A DNA stretch of 64,000 nucleotides from UBA6183 sp943372215. GTDB taxonomy: Bacteria; Bacteroidota; Bacteroidia; UKL13-3. A program made the translations under genes and the position numbers. The stretch lies in the NCBI GenBank assembly GCA_943372215.1, contig CALRXU020000003.1:186001-250000 (forward strand). Direction: 5' to 3'. Positions 1 to 8,861 of the stretch are shown here, piece by piece. The notes below the pieces were generated by a model. It saw only the letters and a list, made by a program, of their open reading frames with translations. It was not told the DNA's origin and did no database searches. Position 1 is the stretch's first letter, and each line of letters starts with the position of its first letter.

Positions 1-2
1 TG

Positions 3-2327
3 CGTAATGATACCAACATTTGTGCGGGCTCATCCTTACCGATGTTTGCTTCTGGGGCATCATCTTACCAATGGCAACTCATCCAAGGTTCGGGGCTAAC
101 CAGTTTGTCAAACCAATCATTATTTACTTATACGCCTGCTACCAGTCCAACACAAATTAGGTTGCAAGCATTTAATGGTTTGCCAGCCTGTGGTATTGTA
201 GATACGGTAGTGGTAACATTAAGAGACAGGGCAGTGCTGATCAAACCTTCGGATAGGCAGTTGTGTGATGGTGCAGCGAGCATGGTGAGTGTAGGTAAAT
301 TTACCAGCAATAAATCAGGAATTGGCGTGTGGAGTTTTGTTGCTGTGCCTACGGCTTTATCGGTGAGTAATGATTCAGCGTACCTGAATGTGGCATTGTT
401 GCCTAAACCGCCTATAGGCAGTACTGCTTTTAATAGGGTAAGGTATACTTTTACTGATACCACTGGTTGTGTGAGCATAGACTCGGCTTTGGTGATGGTG
501 CATTCTACTCCCAATACGAATGCTGGTTTGGATAAAACATATTGCAATGGCTTAGGGGTAATTAATCTGGCTAATTCGCAAGGGGCTACTCCTAGCGGTG
601 GCATATTTTCCTTTCCACCTGCTACTAATGCAATAACTACTGTTGATTTAAAATCGTTTACTGATACCAGAAATTATACGTATCGGGTTACGTATACTTA
701 CTCTTCTTTAAGTTGTAGCAAAACGGACACGTTTGCCATCACTAGCAATGTAACTCCTGTTTTAACGAGGCCGTTTGTGAAGCATGTGTGTAATGACAGT
801 GCTATCATCACCATGAGTCCTTTTGCGTCTTCTCCTTCGGGTGGTGTGTCGCTGTGGAGTTATCCTGCTATGCCGGCCGCATTAAACACACTTACCAGTC
901 CAGCAAAATTAAACATAGGCATGCTGCCTCAACCTACGGTTACCAACTCCAGGATTTTTTGGGTGCGTTACCAGGAGTCGTTAAATGGGTGCACTGCTAC
1001 GGATTCCGCACAAATTACTGTGAATGCTAAGCCTCCTGTAAATGCGGGTACGGATAAAACATTGTGCAATAGCTTACAATCAGTAAACTTAAAAACCTTA
1101 CAAAATCCAACGCCTATTTCGGGACAATTCTTCAGGACGGTTTCTAATGATTCTGTTACGGTGTTAAACTTACTTACGGCTCCTGCCATTAACCAATTGT
1201 ATTATAGGGCTGCTCAAAATTATTCGGTAATTACTTGTGTGAATTATGATACCGTTACATTAAGTGTTGCACCATCTCCAATACTCACCAGACCTGCGGT
1301 TAAGGTAGTTTGTAGCAATGACAATGCGGTGCAACTCTCTGCTTTTACAAGTATTAACTCAGGGGTTGGTACATGGAGTTATCCAACCCAACCCAATGCA
1401 CTGAGTGTGAACAATGGCATTGCTACGCTGGATGCTTCTAAATTAGCTGCACCAGTTGGACAAACGCCTAATAATATTTGGATCAGGTATCAGGAAATAT
1501 TGGGCAACTGTACCACCAGAGATTCGGCCCAAGTATTAAGTTATTTGGCGCGGATGGTAAATGCGGGTGCTGATGATACGTTGTGTAATAATAATGCGCC
1601 TTTAACGCTTAGTGTGAAGCAACAACCTAATCCTACTGGGGGGTATTTTGTAAATGTCAACTTGGATTCGCTTTCGGTGTTTAATCCGGCCAATGCCATT
1701 TTTTTACCGGGTGTAAATAACCTTACTTATCTATACCCACAAATTTATCCGGCCATTACTTGTATAAGCAGGGATAATTTTGTGTACAGCGTAGTTAAAA
1801 AGGCTGATTTAACCAGCATTACGGGTAATGTGTTGCCGAATAAAAATGCTACGTTAAATTACAGCACGGATGCTTTTGATAACCACAATTATTTGTGGGT
1901 AGTGAGCGGAGGTGGAACTGTACAAAGCAGTAACTTAAATAATGCCACTATTTTGTGGACGGATACCGGAGCAGCCACTATTAAAGTAACGGTTTCAAAT
2001 CCTGAGTGTGGTAGTGATACATTGACTCAGGCTATTCAAGTATCGCCACCTGTTGGTTTAAATGAGGCCAATGGATTAAGCAATGTTATCCTTTACCCGA
2101 ACCCAACCGTTGGGGAGGTATTTATTACAGGCAATACCAGTGAACAACATGTACAAATTGAAGTATTTAACAACACGCTGCAATTGGTGTATAGCCAAAA
2201 TGTAAAAACAGAACTAGGCAACATTAACGCTCAGTTTAATACAGCAACCTTAAGCAATGGTTTGTACTTTGTTAAAATTGGTAACGGCAACAAATATGGG
2301 GTGTATAAGCTGGTGGTGTTAAAATAA
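3..2327 (+). CDS. Repetitive T9SS-sorted surface protein (5' end outside window)
   Basis: The reading frame is open to the left edge (codons R-N-D-T-N-I-C-A-G before the first ATG at 42), so this is the C-terminal 774 codons of a larger protein. It consists of tandem Ig/PKD-like units. One recurring unit begins with a T-R-P/K-P segment, a cysteine and a W-S-Y/F motif. Another carries NAG-x-D-x-x-x-CN, seen three times (around nt 520, 1045 and 1560). The last 80 residues form a type A T9SS sorting domain: YPNPT near nt 2094, a GLYFVKI strand, and a terminal KLVVLK. Such proteins are exported by Sec, then carried across the outer membrane by T9SS and attached to the cell surface or released. 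The exact role (adhesin or matrix protein) cannot be read from the sequence. Its stop codon abuts the stop of the convergent TPR gene with no gap. Confidence 0.85.
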   Translation, partial: RNDTNICAGSSLPMFASGASSYQWQLIQGSGLTSLSNQSLFTYTPATSPTQIRLQAFNGLPACGIVDTVVVTLRDRAVLIKPSDRQLCDGAASMVSVGKFTSNKSGIGVWSFVAVPTALSVSNDSAYLNVALLPKPPIGSTAFNRVRYTFTDTTGCVSIDSALVMVHSTPNTNAGLDKTYCNGLGVINLANSQGATPSGGIFSFPPATNAITTVDLKSFTDTRNYTYRVTYTYSSLSCSKTDTFAITSNVTPVLTRPFVKHVCNDSAIITMSPFASSPSGGVSLWSYPAMPAALNTLTSPAKLNIGMLPQPTVTNSRIFWVRYQESLNGCTATDSAQITVNAKPPVNAGTDKTLCNSLQSVNLKTLQNPTPISGQFFRTVSNDSVTVLNLLTAPAINQLYYRAAQNYSVITCVNYDTVTLSVAPSPILTRPAVKVVCSNDNAVQLSAFTSINSGVGTWSYPTQPNALSVNNGIATLDASKLAAPVGQTPNNIWIRYQEILGNCTTRDSAQVLSYLARMVNAGADDTLCNNNAPLTLSVKQQPNPTGGYFVNVNLDSLSVFNPANAIFLPGVNNLTYLYPQIYPAITCISRDNFVYSVVKKADLTSITGNVLPNKNATLNYSTDAFDNHNYLWVVSGGGTVQSSNLNNATILWTDTGAATIKVTVSNPECGSDTLTQAIQVSPPVGLNEANGLSNVILYPNPTVGEVFITGNTSEQHVQIEVFNNTLQLVYSQNVKTELGNINAQFNTATLSNGLYFVKIGNGNKYGVYKLVVLK

Positions 2328-3248
2328 TTATTTTACACCATTGCAGTATTTTTGTACATAGTAAATGGCATCTGCATAACCAAATGATGCTGATTTTAAC
2401 AAATCTTTGCATCCTTCTTGGGTTTGTTTGATTTCCATCTTTGCCATGCCTCTTTTAAAATAAGCCAATTCAAAATTAGGTTTCAGTTGAATGGCTTTGT
2501 CAAAGGCTGCTATGGCTTGCTCAAAGTTTTTGGTATTGTAGTGCACATTGCCTAAGCCAAACCATGCATGCACATTTTGCTCATTCTTTTTAAGCACGCG
2601 TTCAAACATCTGTACAGCTTCAGGATAACGTTTTAACCCCAATAAGGCCAGGCCTCTGTTTACAAAAAGGTCTTCTGTGTATTGTAATACTTTAAGTGCG
2701 GTATCTATGTCAACCAACACCTCCTTATACCTTTGTCCCCTTAAGTTTAGTTCTGCCCTTGCCATGCGAGCCTCAATAAAATTTCCATCTAGCTCCAGTG
2801 CCTTATTCAGTGCTTTAAGGGCTTCTTTATCATTTGCCAGTTTTGCTTGAACCAGCCCCAAATAATACCAATTTTGCTTTTGGTTTGGATCTGTTTTGCA
2901 AACAGCTTGCCACTCTGGTTTTGCAGAACGATATTCCTGCAATAGGAAGTAACTAATTGCCCGCTTTCTGACCAATGGGTTATTGTTTTTACAATTGAGA
3001 ACAGCTTTGGTATAACGTTGGGCGGCCTGATTATAGAGATTTAATTCAACATATGCATCTCCACACAATTCATAGGCTAATGTATCTTCCGCCTTCCCTT
3101 TTAAATACTCATCAAGTAACAATACTGCCTGTTGGAAATTACGCACCTTAATGAGTTCCCTTGCTTGTAAAATGGTGTCAGTTTGCTGGGCTTTCACACC
3201 TATTAACGTGAGCACAATAATGCTCATGAAACTAGCTAATTTTTTCAT
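2328..3248 (-). CDS. Secreted TPR-repeat protein
   Basis: 306 residues. A cleavable signal peptide (MKKLASFMSIIVLTLIGVKA) is followed by tetratricopeptide repeats over most of the chain. Clear TPR consensus helices appear around residues 125-160 (W-Y-Y-L-G-L) and 228-265 (A-W-F-G-L-G-N and A-I-Q-L-K-P). The C-terminus ends with a GCKDL...G-x-A-x-x-x-x-x-K-Y-C segment typical of Bacteroidota periplasmic TPR proteins, where the two cysteines may pair. It probably acts as a periplasmic protein-protein scaffold. Its start overlaps the 3' end of the histidine kinase gene by 17 bp, so it is likely translated from the same transcript and may belong to that signalling system. No enzymatic motif is visible. 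Confidence 0.85.
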   Translation of the reverse strand: MKKLASFMSIIVLTLIGVKAQQTDTILQARELIKVRNFQQAVLLLDEYLKGKAEDTLAYELCGDAYVELNLYNQAAQRYTKAVLNCKNNNPLVRKRAISYFLLQEYRSAKPEWQAVCKTDPNQKQNWYYLGLVQAKLANDKEALKALNKALELDGNFIEARMARAELNLRGQRYKEVLVDIDTALKVLQYTEDLFVNRGLALLGLKRYPEAVQMFERVLKKNEQNVHAWFGLGNVHYNTKNFEQAIAAFDKAIQLKPNFELAYFKRGMAKMEIKQTQEGCKDLLKSASFGYADAIYYVQKYCNGVK

Positions 3249-5328
3249 GCAAGTGAATAGGAAAGGTTAGTGTAAACGTACTTCCAATATGTTGTTTGCT
3301 GGTAACCTGTATGGTGCCTCCGTTTTTTTCTACAAACTCCTTGCATAATATCAGCCCAAGCCCAGTTCCTTTTTCGTTTGCTGTACCTAAGGTGGTTGAG
3401 TTGGCATTTTTGGTAAACAAATTATTTAGTGCACTTTCGCTCATACCCACACCTGTGTCGCTAATGCTAAGCTGCAAGGATTCATGGTTCAGCAAAGAGG
3501 TAACAGTAATAGCACCTCCAATATTCGTAAATTTAATGGCATTTGAAACCAGGTTTCTCACCACTAAATTAATCATATCAGCATCGGCTAACAAAAGATG
3601 TTGCTTGTGTACGTTATTTACCAAACTGATATTTTTTTGGTGGGCACTTCCTCCCAGTAACCCAATTAAGTTTTCGACAATTTGATAGAGGTTTAACTCC
3701 GTGGGATTAGGTTCTATGCCATTAATTTGGGTTTGGGCCCATACCAACAAATTCTCCAATAGGTCAATGGTATTTTCTACTGATGACGAGATCTGTTTGG
3801 TAAACTCTTGTCCATCTTCATCAGGAACATAATCTTTATTGCCAACCAAGTCGAAATAGAGTTTCATGGTGGTGAGGTTATTTCGCAAATCGTGTGAAAT
3901 AATGGAAAAAAAACGGTCTTTAACATTATTCAGTTGGCTCAATTCTTCCTTTTGCTTAATCACAGCAGCTGTAGTCGTTTCTAGTTCTCGCTTTTGTTTG
4001 GCCAGGTTCTTTGCAATACGTCTGTTTTGGGTAAACAATATCACAAAAATAATCAACCCCAAAATAACAGCCATTAGTGCCGCAATAATTGCATTGCGTA
4101 CTTGCCGTTCGCGCAATAATTCTGAAGCCAACACTTGTTGTTCTTTTTGTTGTATTTCAATCTGCTGTTGTTTTTTTTCACCTTCGTACCTCAATTGTAA
4201 ATCGGCCAACTGTTTTAAGGTACTGTCGTTGTAAAGCGAGTCCTTAATTTCTTTACTTAATGCAGTAAACGTAGTGGCCTTTTCCAGGTTACTAGTTAGT
4301 TTATATAACCTGGCCAATGTTTCGTATGCTTGTTCTAGTTCTATTTTCAGATTGGCTTTTTCACTAATTGCTGATGCCCCTTTTGCCGCTGTAATGGCTT
4401 TATCGTATAACCGTTGCTGTTCGTAAACAAGTGCCATAGCGTTTAACACCGCAGCTTGCAACGGGAGCATTTTAAATTGCTTGCTAATCTGCAATGAGGC
4501 TTTGTATTCGGCAAGGGCGGCATCATATGCTTTTAACCTAAACTGAATATCGCCAAGGTGTATTTTGGTGGATGCAATTCCTGGTGTATTGTTTAATTCT
4601 TTGTATAGCGCAAGCGATTGGTTAAAGTATTGTTTTGCTTTATTGAAATTGCCTTGTTTAAGGTACATGTTACCCACCTGATCATATGCCATTAACGCCC
4701 TGAATTTATCACTGGACGCTTCATAGTAGGTAATGGCTTTTAAGTTAAACTCAAGGGCTTTGGTAAAATTATTTTGTTTGCTGTAAATATTAGCCAGTCC
4801 ATTGTAAATAGATACCAAACTGGAGCTTTCTCCTCGTTGCTCATACAATCGCAGTGCCTGCAAGTAACTGTTTAATGCCTCAGTAAGATTTCCGGTAATA
4901 AAATAAGCTCCTCCCAAAGCAGTGTGGCTTTGTGCCAATAGTCGCTCATCCGACACTTCCGCGCTTAGGTCTCTTGAGTTCTGATAGTAACCTATGGCTT
5001 TGTTAAGATTACCTGCTCGGAAATTCAAGGACCCTAATAAAATTTGACTATTGATTTTTTCTGCGACTTTGGTACTTTTAGCCAATGCCTGCTGCGCATA
5101 CTCAATGGCTGTAGCAGTGTTACTCCCTGCATATAGTTGAGCCAATTGGTAGTAAACAGGGCTTTGTTTTGCTTGTTCTGTTTGTGGTAAAATAAGCAAT
5201 AAGCTATCAATCTGCCTTTGTTGGGCCAATATTGTAATAGACCAGATTAAACAAAACCAAAAGCTCGCTACTTTTATCAAATTGTTATGGTGTTGTGGTA
5301 GTTTGTACCAATTTAAATCCAGAGCCAT
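3232..5328 (-). CDS. TPR-containing sensor histidine kinase
   Basis: 698 residues from the ATG at 5328. Order of parts: an N-terminal hydrophobic signal segment, about eight TPR units (residues 50-370) forming a periplasmic sensor, a coiled coil rich in Q/E/K, one membrane helix (about 410-432), a second coiled coil, then a kinase core. The core has a HisKA H-box with phosphoacceptor H479 in S-H-D-L-R-N-N, an N-box (NLVSNAIKF), a G1 box (SDTGVGMS) and a G2 box (GTGLGL). The family autophosphorylates and passes phosphate to a response regulator, here the adjacent gene. The ATG start overlaps the regulator gene by 44 bp. A TTG codon at 5280, four bases after the regulator's stop, would give a cleaner signal peptide (L-I-K-V-A-S-F-W-F), so the true start is uncertain. 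Confidence 0.9.
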   Translation of the reverse strand: MALDLNWYKLPQHHNNLIKVASFWFCLIWSITILAQQRQIDSLLLILPQTEQAKQSPVYYQLAQLYAGSNTATAIEYAQQALAKSTKVAEKINSQILLGSLNFRAGNLNKAIGYYQNSRDLSAEVSDERLLAQSHTALGGAYFITGNLTEALNSYLQALRLYEQRGESSSLVSIYNGLANIYSKQNNFTKALEFNLKAITYYEASSDKFRALMAYDQVGNMYLKQGNFNKAKQYFNQSLALYKELNNTPGIASTKIHLGDIQFRLKAYDAALAEYKASLQISKQFKMLPLQAAVLNAMALVYEQQRLYDKAITAAKGASAISEKANLKIELEQAYETLARLYKLTSNLEKATTFTALSKEIKDSLYNDSTLKQLADLQLRYEGEKKQQQIEIQQKEQQVLASELLRERQVRNAIIAALMAVILGLIIFVILFTQNRRIAKNLAKQKRELETTTAAVIKQKEELSQLNNVKDRFFSIISHDLRNNLTTMKLYFDLVGNKDYVPDEDGQEFTKQISSSVENTIDLLENLLVWAQTQINGIEPNPTELNLYQIVENLIGLLGGSAHQKNISLVNNVHKQHLLLADADMINLVVRNLVSNAIKFTNIGGAITVTSLLNHESLQLSISDTGVGMSESALNNLFTKNANSTTLGTANEKGTGLGLILCKEFVEKNGGTIQVTSKQHIGSTFTLTFPIHLHEKIS

Positions 5329-5992
5329 GAATATTCATAATCTCTACATTTTCGTCAGGCTTAATCAACTTCCGCAATTTGTTGATGTATACATCCAAAT
5401 TTCTTGCGGTATAATAGTCGTCTCTGCCCCAAACGCTTAGCAATATTGCATTTCGGGTGAGTAGGCTGTTTTTATGCGTAATGAATAACTTCAGTAGTTC
5501 CGCTTCTGTGGTGCTAATGCGCTTGCTTTCACCCTTAAGGGTAAATTGGTGGTTGGTAAAATCTAATGTTATGTCACTTATTTTGAACTTTTCCTCTGCT
5601 GTTACCACTTGCTGCGGAGCATACTGACTCCTTTTTAAAACAGCTTTCATTCTTGCCACTAGTTCTTCTAAATCAAATGGTTTGGTGATGTACTCATCCG
5701 CTCCATAATCAAATCCTTTCATTTTATCTTCTTGCGAGGAATTTGCGGTAAGAAACAGGATTGGCACCACCTCATTTTTACTTCGGATATTTTTTGCCAA
5801 TTCAAATCCATTCATTTTAGGCATATTTACATCCAATATACACAAGTCGAAACGCTCCGTTTTAAACGTGTTCCAGCCTTCTTCGCCATCTTTACATAGC
5901 TTGGTGGTAAATCCTTTTAATTTCAGGTTTTCTTTTAATAATGCCCCTAAAGCGGGTTCATCTTCTACAATGAGTATATGTGGCTTTTCCAT
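5285..5992 (-). CDS. OmpR/PhoB-family response regulator
   Basis: 235 residues. The receiver domain occupies residues 1-120, with the acidic pair E10/D11, phosphoacceptor D54 in C-I-L-D-V-N-M-P and conserved K104 in I-T-K-P-F. The C-terminal winged-helix DNA-binding domain runs from about 130 to 230, with the R-N-L-D-V-Y-I-N-K-L-R-K recognition helix. All catalytic residues are intact, so this should be a functional phospho-switch for the kinase encoded immediately downstream. It diverges from the UbiA-like gene across a 181-bp gap, which makes regulation of the neighbouring biosynthetic operon possible. That link is inference; no operator is identified. Confidence 0.93.
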   Translation of the reverse strand: MEKPHILIVEDEPALGALLKENLKLKGFTTKLCKDGEEGWNTFKTERFDLCILDVNMPKMNGFELAKNIRSKNEVVPILFLTANSSQEDKMKGFDYGADEYITKPFDLEELVARMKAVLKRSQYAPQQVVTAEEKFKISDITLDFTNHQFTLKGESKRISTTEAELLKLFITHKNSLLTRNAILLSVWGRDDYYTARNLDVYINKLRKLIKPDENVEIMNIHGSGFKLVQTTTTP

Positions 5993-6008
5993 TTCAATTG
6001 GTTTTACA

Positions 6009-6016
6009 CAAATTTA
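6009..6016 (-). promoter_or_regulatory. Candidate -7 box for the two-component operon
   Basis: TAAATTTG on the minus strand fits the Bacteroidota -7 consensus TAnnTTTG and lies 16 bases upstream of the response-regulator ATG. No clear TTG -33 element is found at the usual spacing, so confidence is low. Confidence 0.35.
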
Positions 6017-6173
6017 TTTTAAAAAGATTCGTTACATCCATTTTGCTTGTTTTATGTGCCTCCCCATTCGTTAATATTTTCCTAACATCTGCTAATTTAT
6101 TCAGTAAATATAAGCATTACCAGCATTTAATAAAATTTTCTTAATTATCAACCAATGGTGTAATATTGCTGTA

Positions 6174-7034
6174 ATGAATGCGTTCAAAAATCAATTCATC
6201 CTGCTTAGACTCCCCTTTTCTTTATTGCTAATGCCTGTTTTTTTGTTTGCCATTAGCCAAACAACACATCCCAATATTATTGCTGCATTGGTATTGTTTT
6301 TTGTGATTCATGTATTGGTGTACCCATCCAGCAATGCGTATAATAGCTATATTGACCAAGACGAGTCATCTATAGGTGGTATCAAAAACCCGCCTAAAGC
6401 CACAAAAACGTTGTATCACCTGAGTATAGGCATGGATGTTTGTGCTTTGTTGATTTGCGCTTTTATTTCTATTAATTTGTCGTTGCTGATATTGGGCTAT
6501 ATTCTTGCTTCACGCGCGTACAGCAGTAGAATTATTCGTTTAAAGAAATATGCCATAGCTTCCTACTTAGTTGTGATGTTTTTTCAAGGAGCTTACACTT
6601 TTGCCCTTGTGCAATATGGCGTTGGCGATTTAAGATTAATTACCAATGGATTTGCTTGGCAGGCATGCTCCTTTATTATTGGAGGCATTTATCCGCTTAC
6701 CCAAATTTATCAGCATGAGGCTGATGCCAAAAGTGGTGACCAAACCATCAGTCTAAAATTAGGCGTTAAAGGTACTTTCAAACTAAGTTTGGTGATGTTT
6801 TTGATTGCAGGACTGTTGTTGTTTATGCATTTTTACACCACAGGAAACCTTTTTCATTTCTATTTGTTTTTATTGTTTTTAACTCCTGTGTCTGCTTACT
6901 TTAGTTGGTGGATGAAAACAGCAACCAAAGCACCCGAGTTTGCCAACTATAAATTTACCATGCTGATGAGTGTAATTGCTGCTGTGTGTATGAACCTGTT
7001 TTTTGCATTGTTGATTTACTTAAACTTATTTTAA
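6174..7034 (+). CDS. UbiA-like membrane prenyltransferase
   Basis: 286 residues, almost entirely hydrophobic, with about eight or nine membrane helices. Two aspartate-rich motifs face the active site in UbiA enzymes. The first here is N54-A-Y-N-S-Y-I-D61-Q-D63. The second is H-E-A-D184-A-K-S-G-D189. Family members attach a polyprenyl chain from an isoprenyl diphosphate to an aromatic or other acceptor in the membrane. It opens a five-gene operon, and its stop overlaps the start of the type III PKS gene (TAATG), so the natural acceptor may be the polyketide made by that enzyme. It could instead act on a menaquinone- or carotenoid-type substrate; no MenA- or UbiA-specific signature settles this. 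Confidence 0.85.
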   Translation: MNAFKNQFILLRLPFSLLLMPVFLFAISQTTHPNIIAALVLFFVIHVLVYPSSNAYNSYIDQDESSIGGIKNPPKATKTLYHLSIGMDVCALLICAFISINLSLLILGYILASRAYSSRIIRLKKYAIASYLVVMFFQGAYTFALVQYGVGDLRLITNGFAWQACSFIIGGIYPLTQIYQHEADAKSGDQTISLKLGVKGTFKLSLVMFLIAGLLLFMHFYTTGNLFHFYLFLLFLTPVSAYFSWWMKTATKAPEFANYKFTMLMSVIAAVCMNLFFALLIYLNLF

Positions 7035-8143
7035 TGAGTACCATTATTGGTATAGGAACCGCCAACCCGCCTTATAAACTGGCGCAACAAGATGCTTGCG
7101 AATTTATGAAGGGCTTTTATGGCCTTAAGGAATATGACGGCAACCGTTTATCAGCATTATACAAACGCAGTGGCATTGAGCAACGTTACGCCTGCATACC
7201 AGATTACAATGAAGCACTTCAACAACGCAGGCTATTTCCAGATACTCCTGACTTGGAGCCTTTTCCAAGCATTGACAAAAGAATGGACATTTATGCAGCC
7301 GAGGCTCCAAAACTTGGCGAACTAGCTATTGCAGACTTGTTTGAACAGATTGAAACAACCTTATTCAAACCGAAAACAATTACCCATTTAATTACCGTAT
7401 CGTGCACTGGCATGAGTGCCCCTGGCCTTGATTTAATGCTGCTTGAACGACTTGAATTGCCGTTAAACACCCAGCGCACCTCTGTTAACTTTATGGGCTG
7501 CTACGCGGCTGTGCATGCACTAAAAATGGCCCACCAGATATGCAGTTCTCAAACAGCTTCTCAGGTACTGATTGTTTGTGTAGAATTATGCTCCCTTCAT
7601 TTTCAAAAAAACAATAACAACGATAACATTACCGCAAATGCCATATTTGGTGATGGAGCTGCTGCCTGCCTTATGGTAAGTGATGATTTGGTTCAAGAAA
7701 AAGAGGGTTGTTTAATGGTACAAAATTTTTACAGCGAAGTTCTTCCTGACGGGAAAAAAGATATGGCGTGGCAAATTTCGTCAACTGGGTTTTTAATGAC
7801 CTTAAGCGCCTATATTCCTCAGTTTATTGAAGCTGCTATTGAAACCCTCATTTTAAATGCATTAAACCATTATCATCTCAAAAAAGCAGATGTACAACAT
7901 TGGGCTATTCATCCAGGTGGCAGGAAAATTCTTGATGTAACACAGGGTAAACTCTCCCTAACACATGAAGATCTTCTTTACTCTTATCAAGTACTGAAAG
8001 ATTATGGAAACATGTCATCACCTACCATTTTATATGTGCTCAAAGCCATGCTAAAAAACCCACAACTGAAAGGAAACATTTTTGGAACGGCATTTGGACC
8101 CGGCCTAACCATGGAAACTTTTTTGCTCACCAAACATGCTTAA
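7034..8143 (+). CDS. Type III polyketide synthase (chalcone/stilbene synthase family)
   Basis: 369 residues from the ATG at 7034, which shares one base with the upstream TAA; an in-frame ATG at 6986 lies inside the prenyltransferase gene and is unlikely. The Cys-His-Asn triad is visible: C156 in N-F-M-G-C-Y-A-A, H293 in A-I-H-P-G-G-R-K, and N326 in Y-G-N-M-S-S-P-T. F-G-D-G-A-A-A (205-211) and the G-x-G-P-G-L-T C-terminal loop (near 353-359: F-G-P-G-L-T) also fit the fold. The enzyme condenses a CoA-linked starter with malonyl-CoA units and cyclises the chain to a pyrone or resorcinol-type product. Its neighbours, a methyltransferase and an FAD oxidoreductase, match tailoring steps known from bacterial phenolic-lipid operons. 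Starter and chain length cannot be read from the sequence. Confidence 0.92.
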   Translation: MSTIIGIGTANPPYKLAQQDACEFMKGFYGLKEYDGNRLSALYKRSGIEQRYACIPDYNEALQQRRLFPDTPDLEPFPSIDKRMDIYAAEAPKLGELAIADLFEQIETTLFKPKTITHLITVSCTGMSAPGLDLMLLERLELPLNTQRTSVNFMGCYAAVHALKMAHQICSSQTASQVLIVCVELCSLHFQKNNNNDNITANAIFGDGAAACLMVSDDLVQEKEGCLMVQNFYSEVLPDGKKDMAWQISSTGFLMTLSAYIPQFIEAAIETLILNALNHYHLKKADVQHWAIHPGGRKILDVTQGKLSLTHEDLLYSYQVLKDYGNMSSPTILYVLKAMLKNPQLKGNIFGTAFGPGLTMETFLLTKHA

Positions 8144-8861
8144 CTCGCATCCTAATTTTGCAACACGCTCTCTAAAAAAAGAATTGCTTGACGAGCCTGA
8201 CATTCCGCAACAAGATTTATTCAGAAACTTATTGGAGCTAAACACCATTAACCGCTTGCTTGGCGGACATGCTGTTACCTTAAAGGGCTTGCAACAATTA
8301 CAACTTACAAAACAACACACTTACCAAATACTGGACATTGGCTGTGGAGGCGGTGATACCTTAAAAGCCATCGCAGATTGGGGCAGAAAAAACAATTATC
8401 AACTTCAGTTAACGGGCGTTGATTTAAAACCTGATTGCATTGAATATGCCACCCGATTTTGTGCTGATTATCCTGAAATTGATTTTATACTGGCCGACTA
8501 TCGCGCCTTACCTGAATTGCAGCAAGAATTTGATGTGGTAGTTACTTCCTTGTTTTGCCACCATTTAAGCAATGAAGAGTTGTTTGGCTTATTTAGCTGG
8601 TGCAACTCGCAAGCGAAAGTTGGTTTTATTATGAATGATTTACATAGGCATCCTTTGGCTTATTATAGCATTTCCTGGCTTACCCAATTGTTTTCCAAAT
8701 CGTATCTGGTAAAAAACGATGCCCGACTATCAGTATTACGTGGGTTTAACCGCAAGGAGTTATTGACGATTATCACCCAATTGTCAATACCATCTGCTGC
8801 GTTTACGTTAAAATGGGTTTGGGCTTTTAGGTGGTTGTTGGTGTTCAAGACAGTAAAATGA
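8136..8861 (+). CDS. SAM-dependent methyltransferase (class I)
   Basis: 241 residues. A Rossmann-type SAM-binding motif I is seen as I-L-D-I-G-C-G-G-G-D (65-74), followed by a T-G-V-D-L-K acidic strand end (motif II), an F-I-L-A-D-Y segment, and a D-V-V-V-T-S-L-F-C-H-H-L strand. The gene overlaps the PKS gene by 8 bp and the FAD gene by 4 bp (ATGA), so it is translationally coupled to both. A likely role is O- or C-methylation of the polyketide product, as in the Streptomyces srs operon (PKS, methyltransferase, flavoprotein). That substrate is inferred from context; no sequence feature specifies it. Confidence 0.85.
   Translation: MLNSHPNFATRSLKKELLDEPDIPQQDLFRNLLELNTINRLLGGHAVTLKGLQQLQLTKQHTYQILDIGCGGGDTLKAIADWGRKNNYQLQLTGVDLKPDCIEYATRFCADYPEIDFILADYRALPELQQEFDVVVTSLFCHHLSNEELFGLFSWCNSQAKVGFIMNDLHRHPLAYYSISWLTQLFSKSYLVKNDARLSVLRGFNRKELLTIITQLSIPSAAFTLKWVWAFRWLLVFKTVK

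Noticed and set aside
5868..6074. Plus-strand 68-codon frame across the regulator start
   Set aside because: It overlaps the well-supported response regulator on the other strand and has no family features.
6986..7033. Upstream ATG extension of the type III PKS
   Set aside because: The extra 16 residues lie in the prenyltransferase gene and the family N-terminus begins at M-S-T-I-I-G-I-G-T-A; the TAATG overlap supports 7034.
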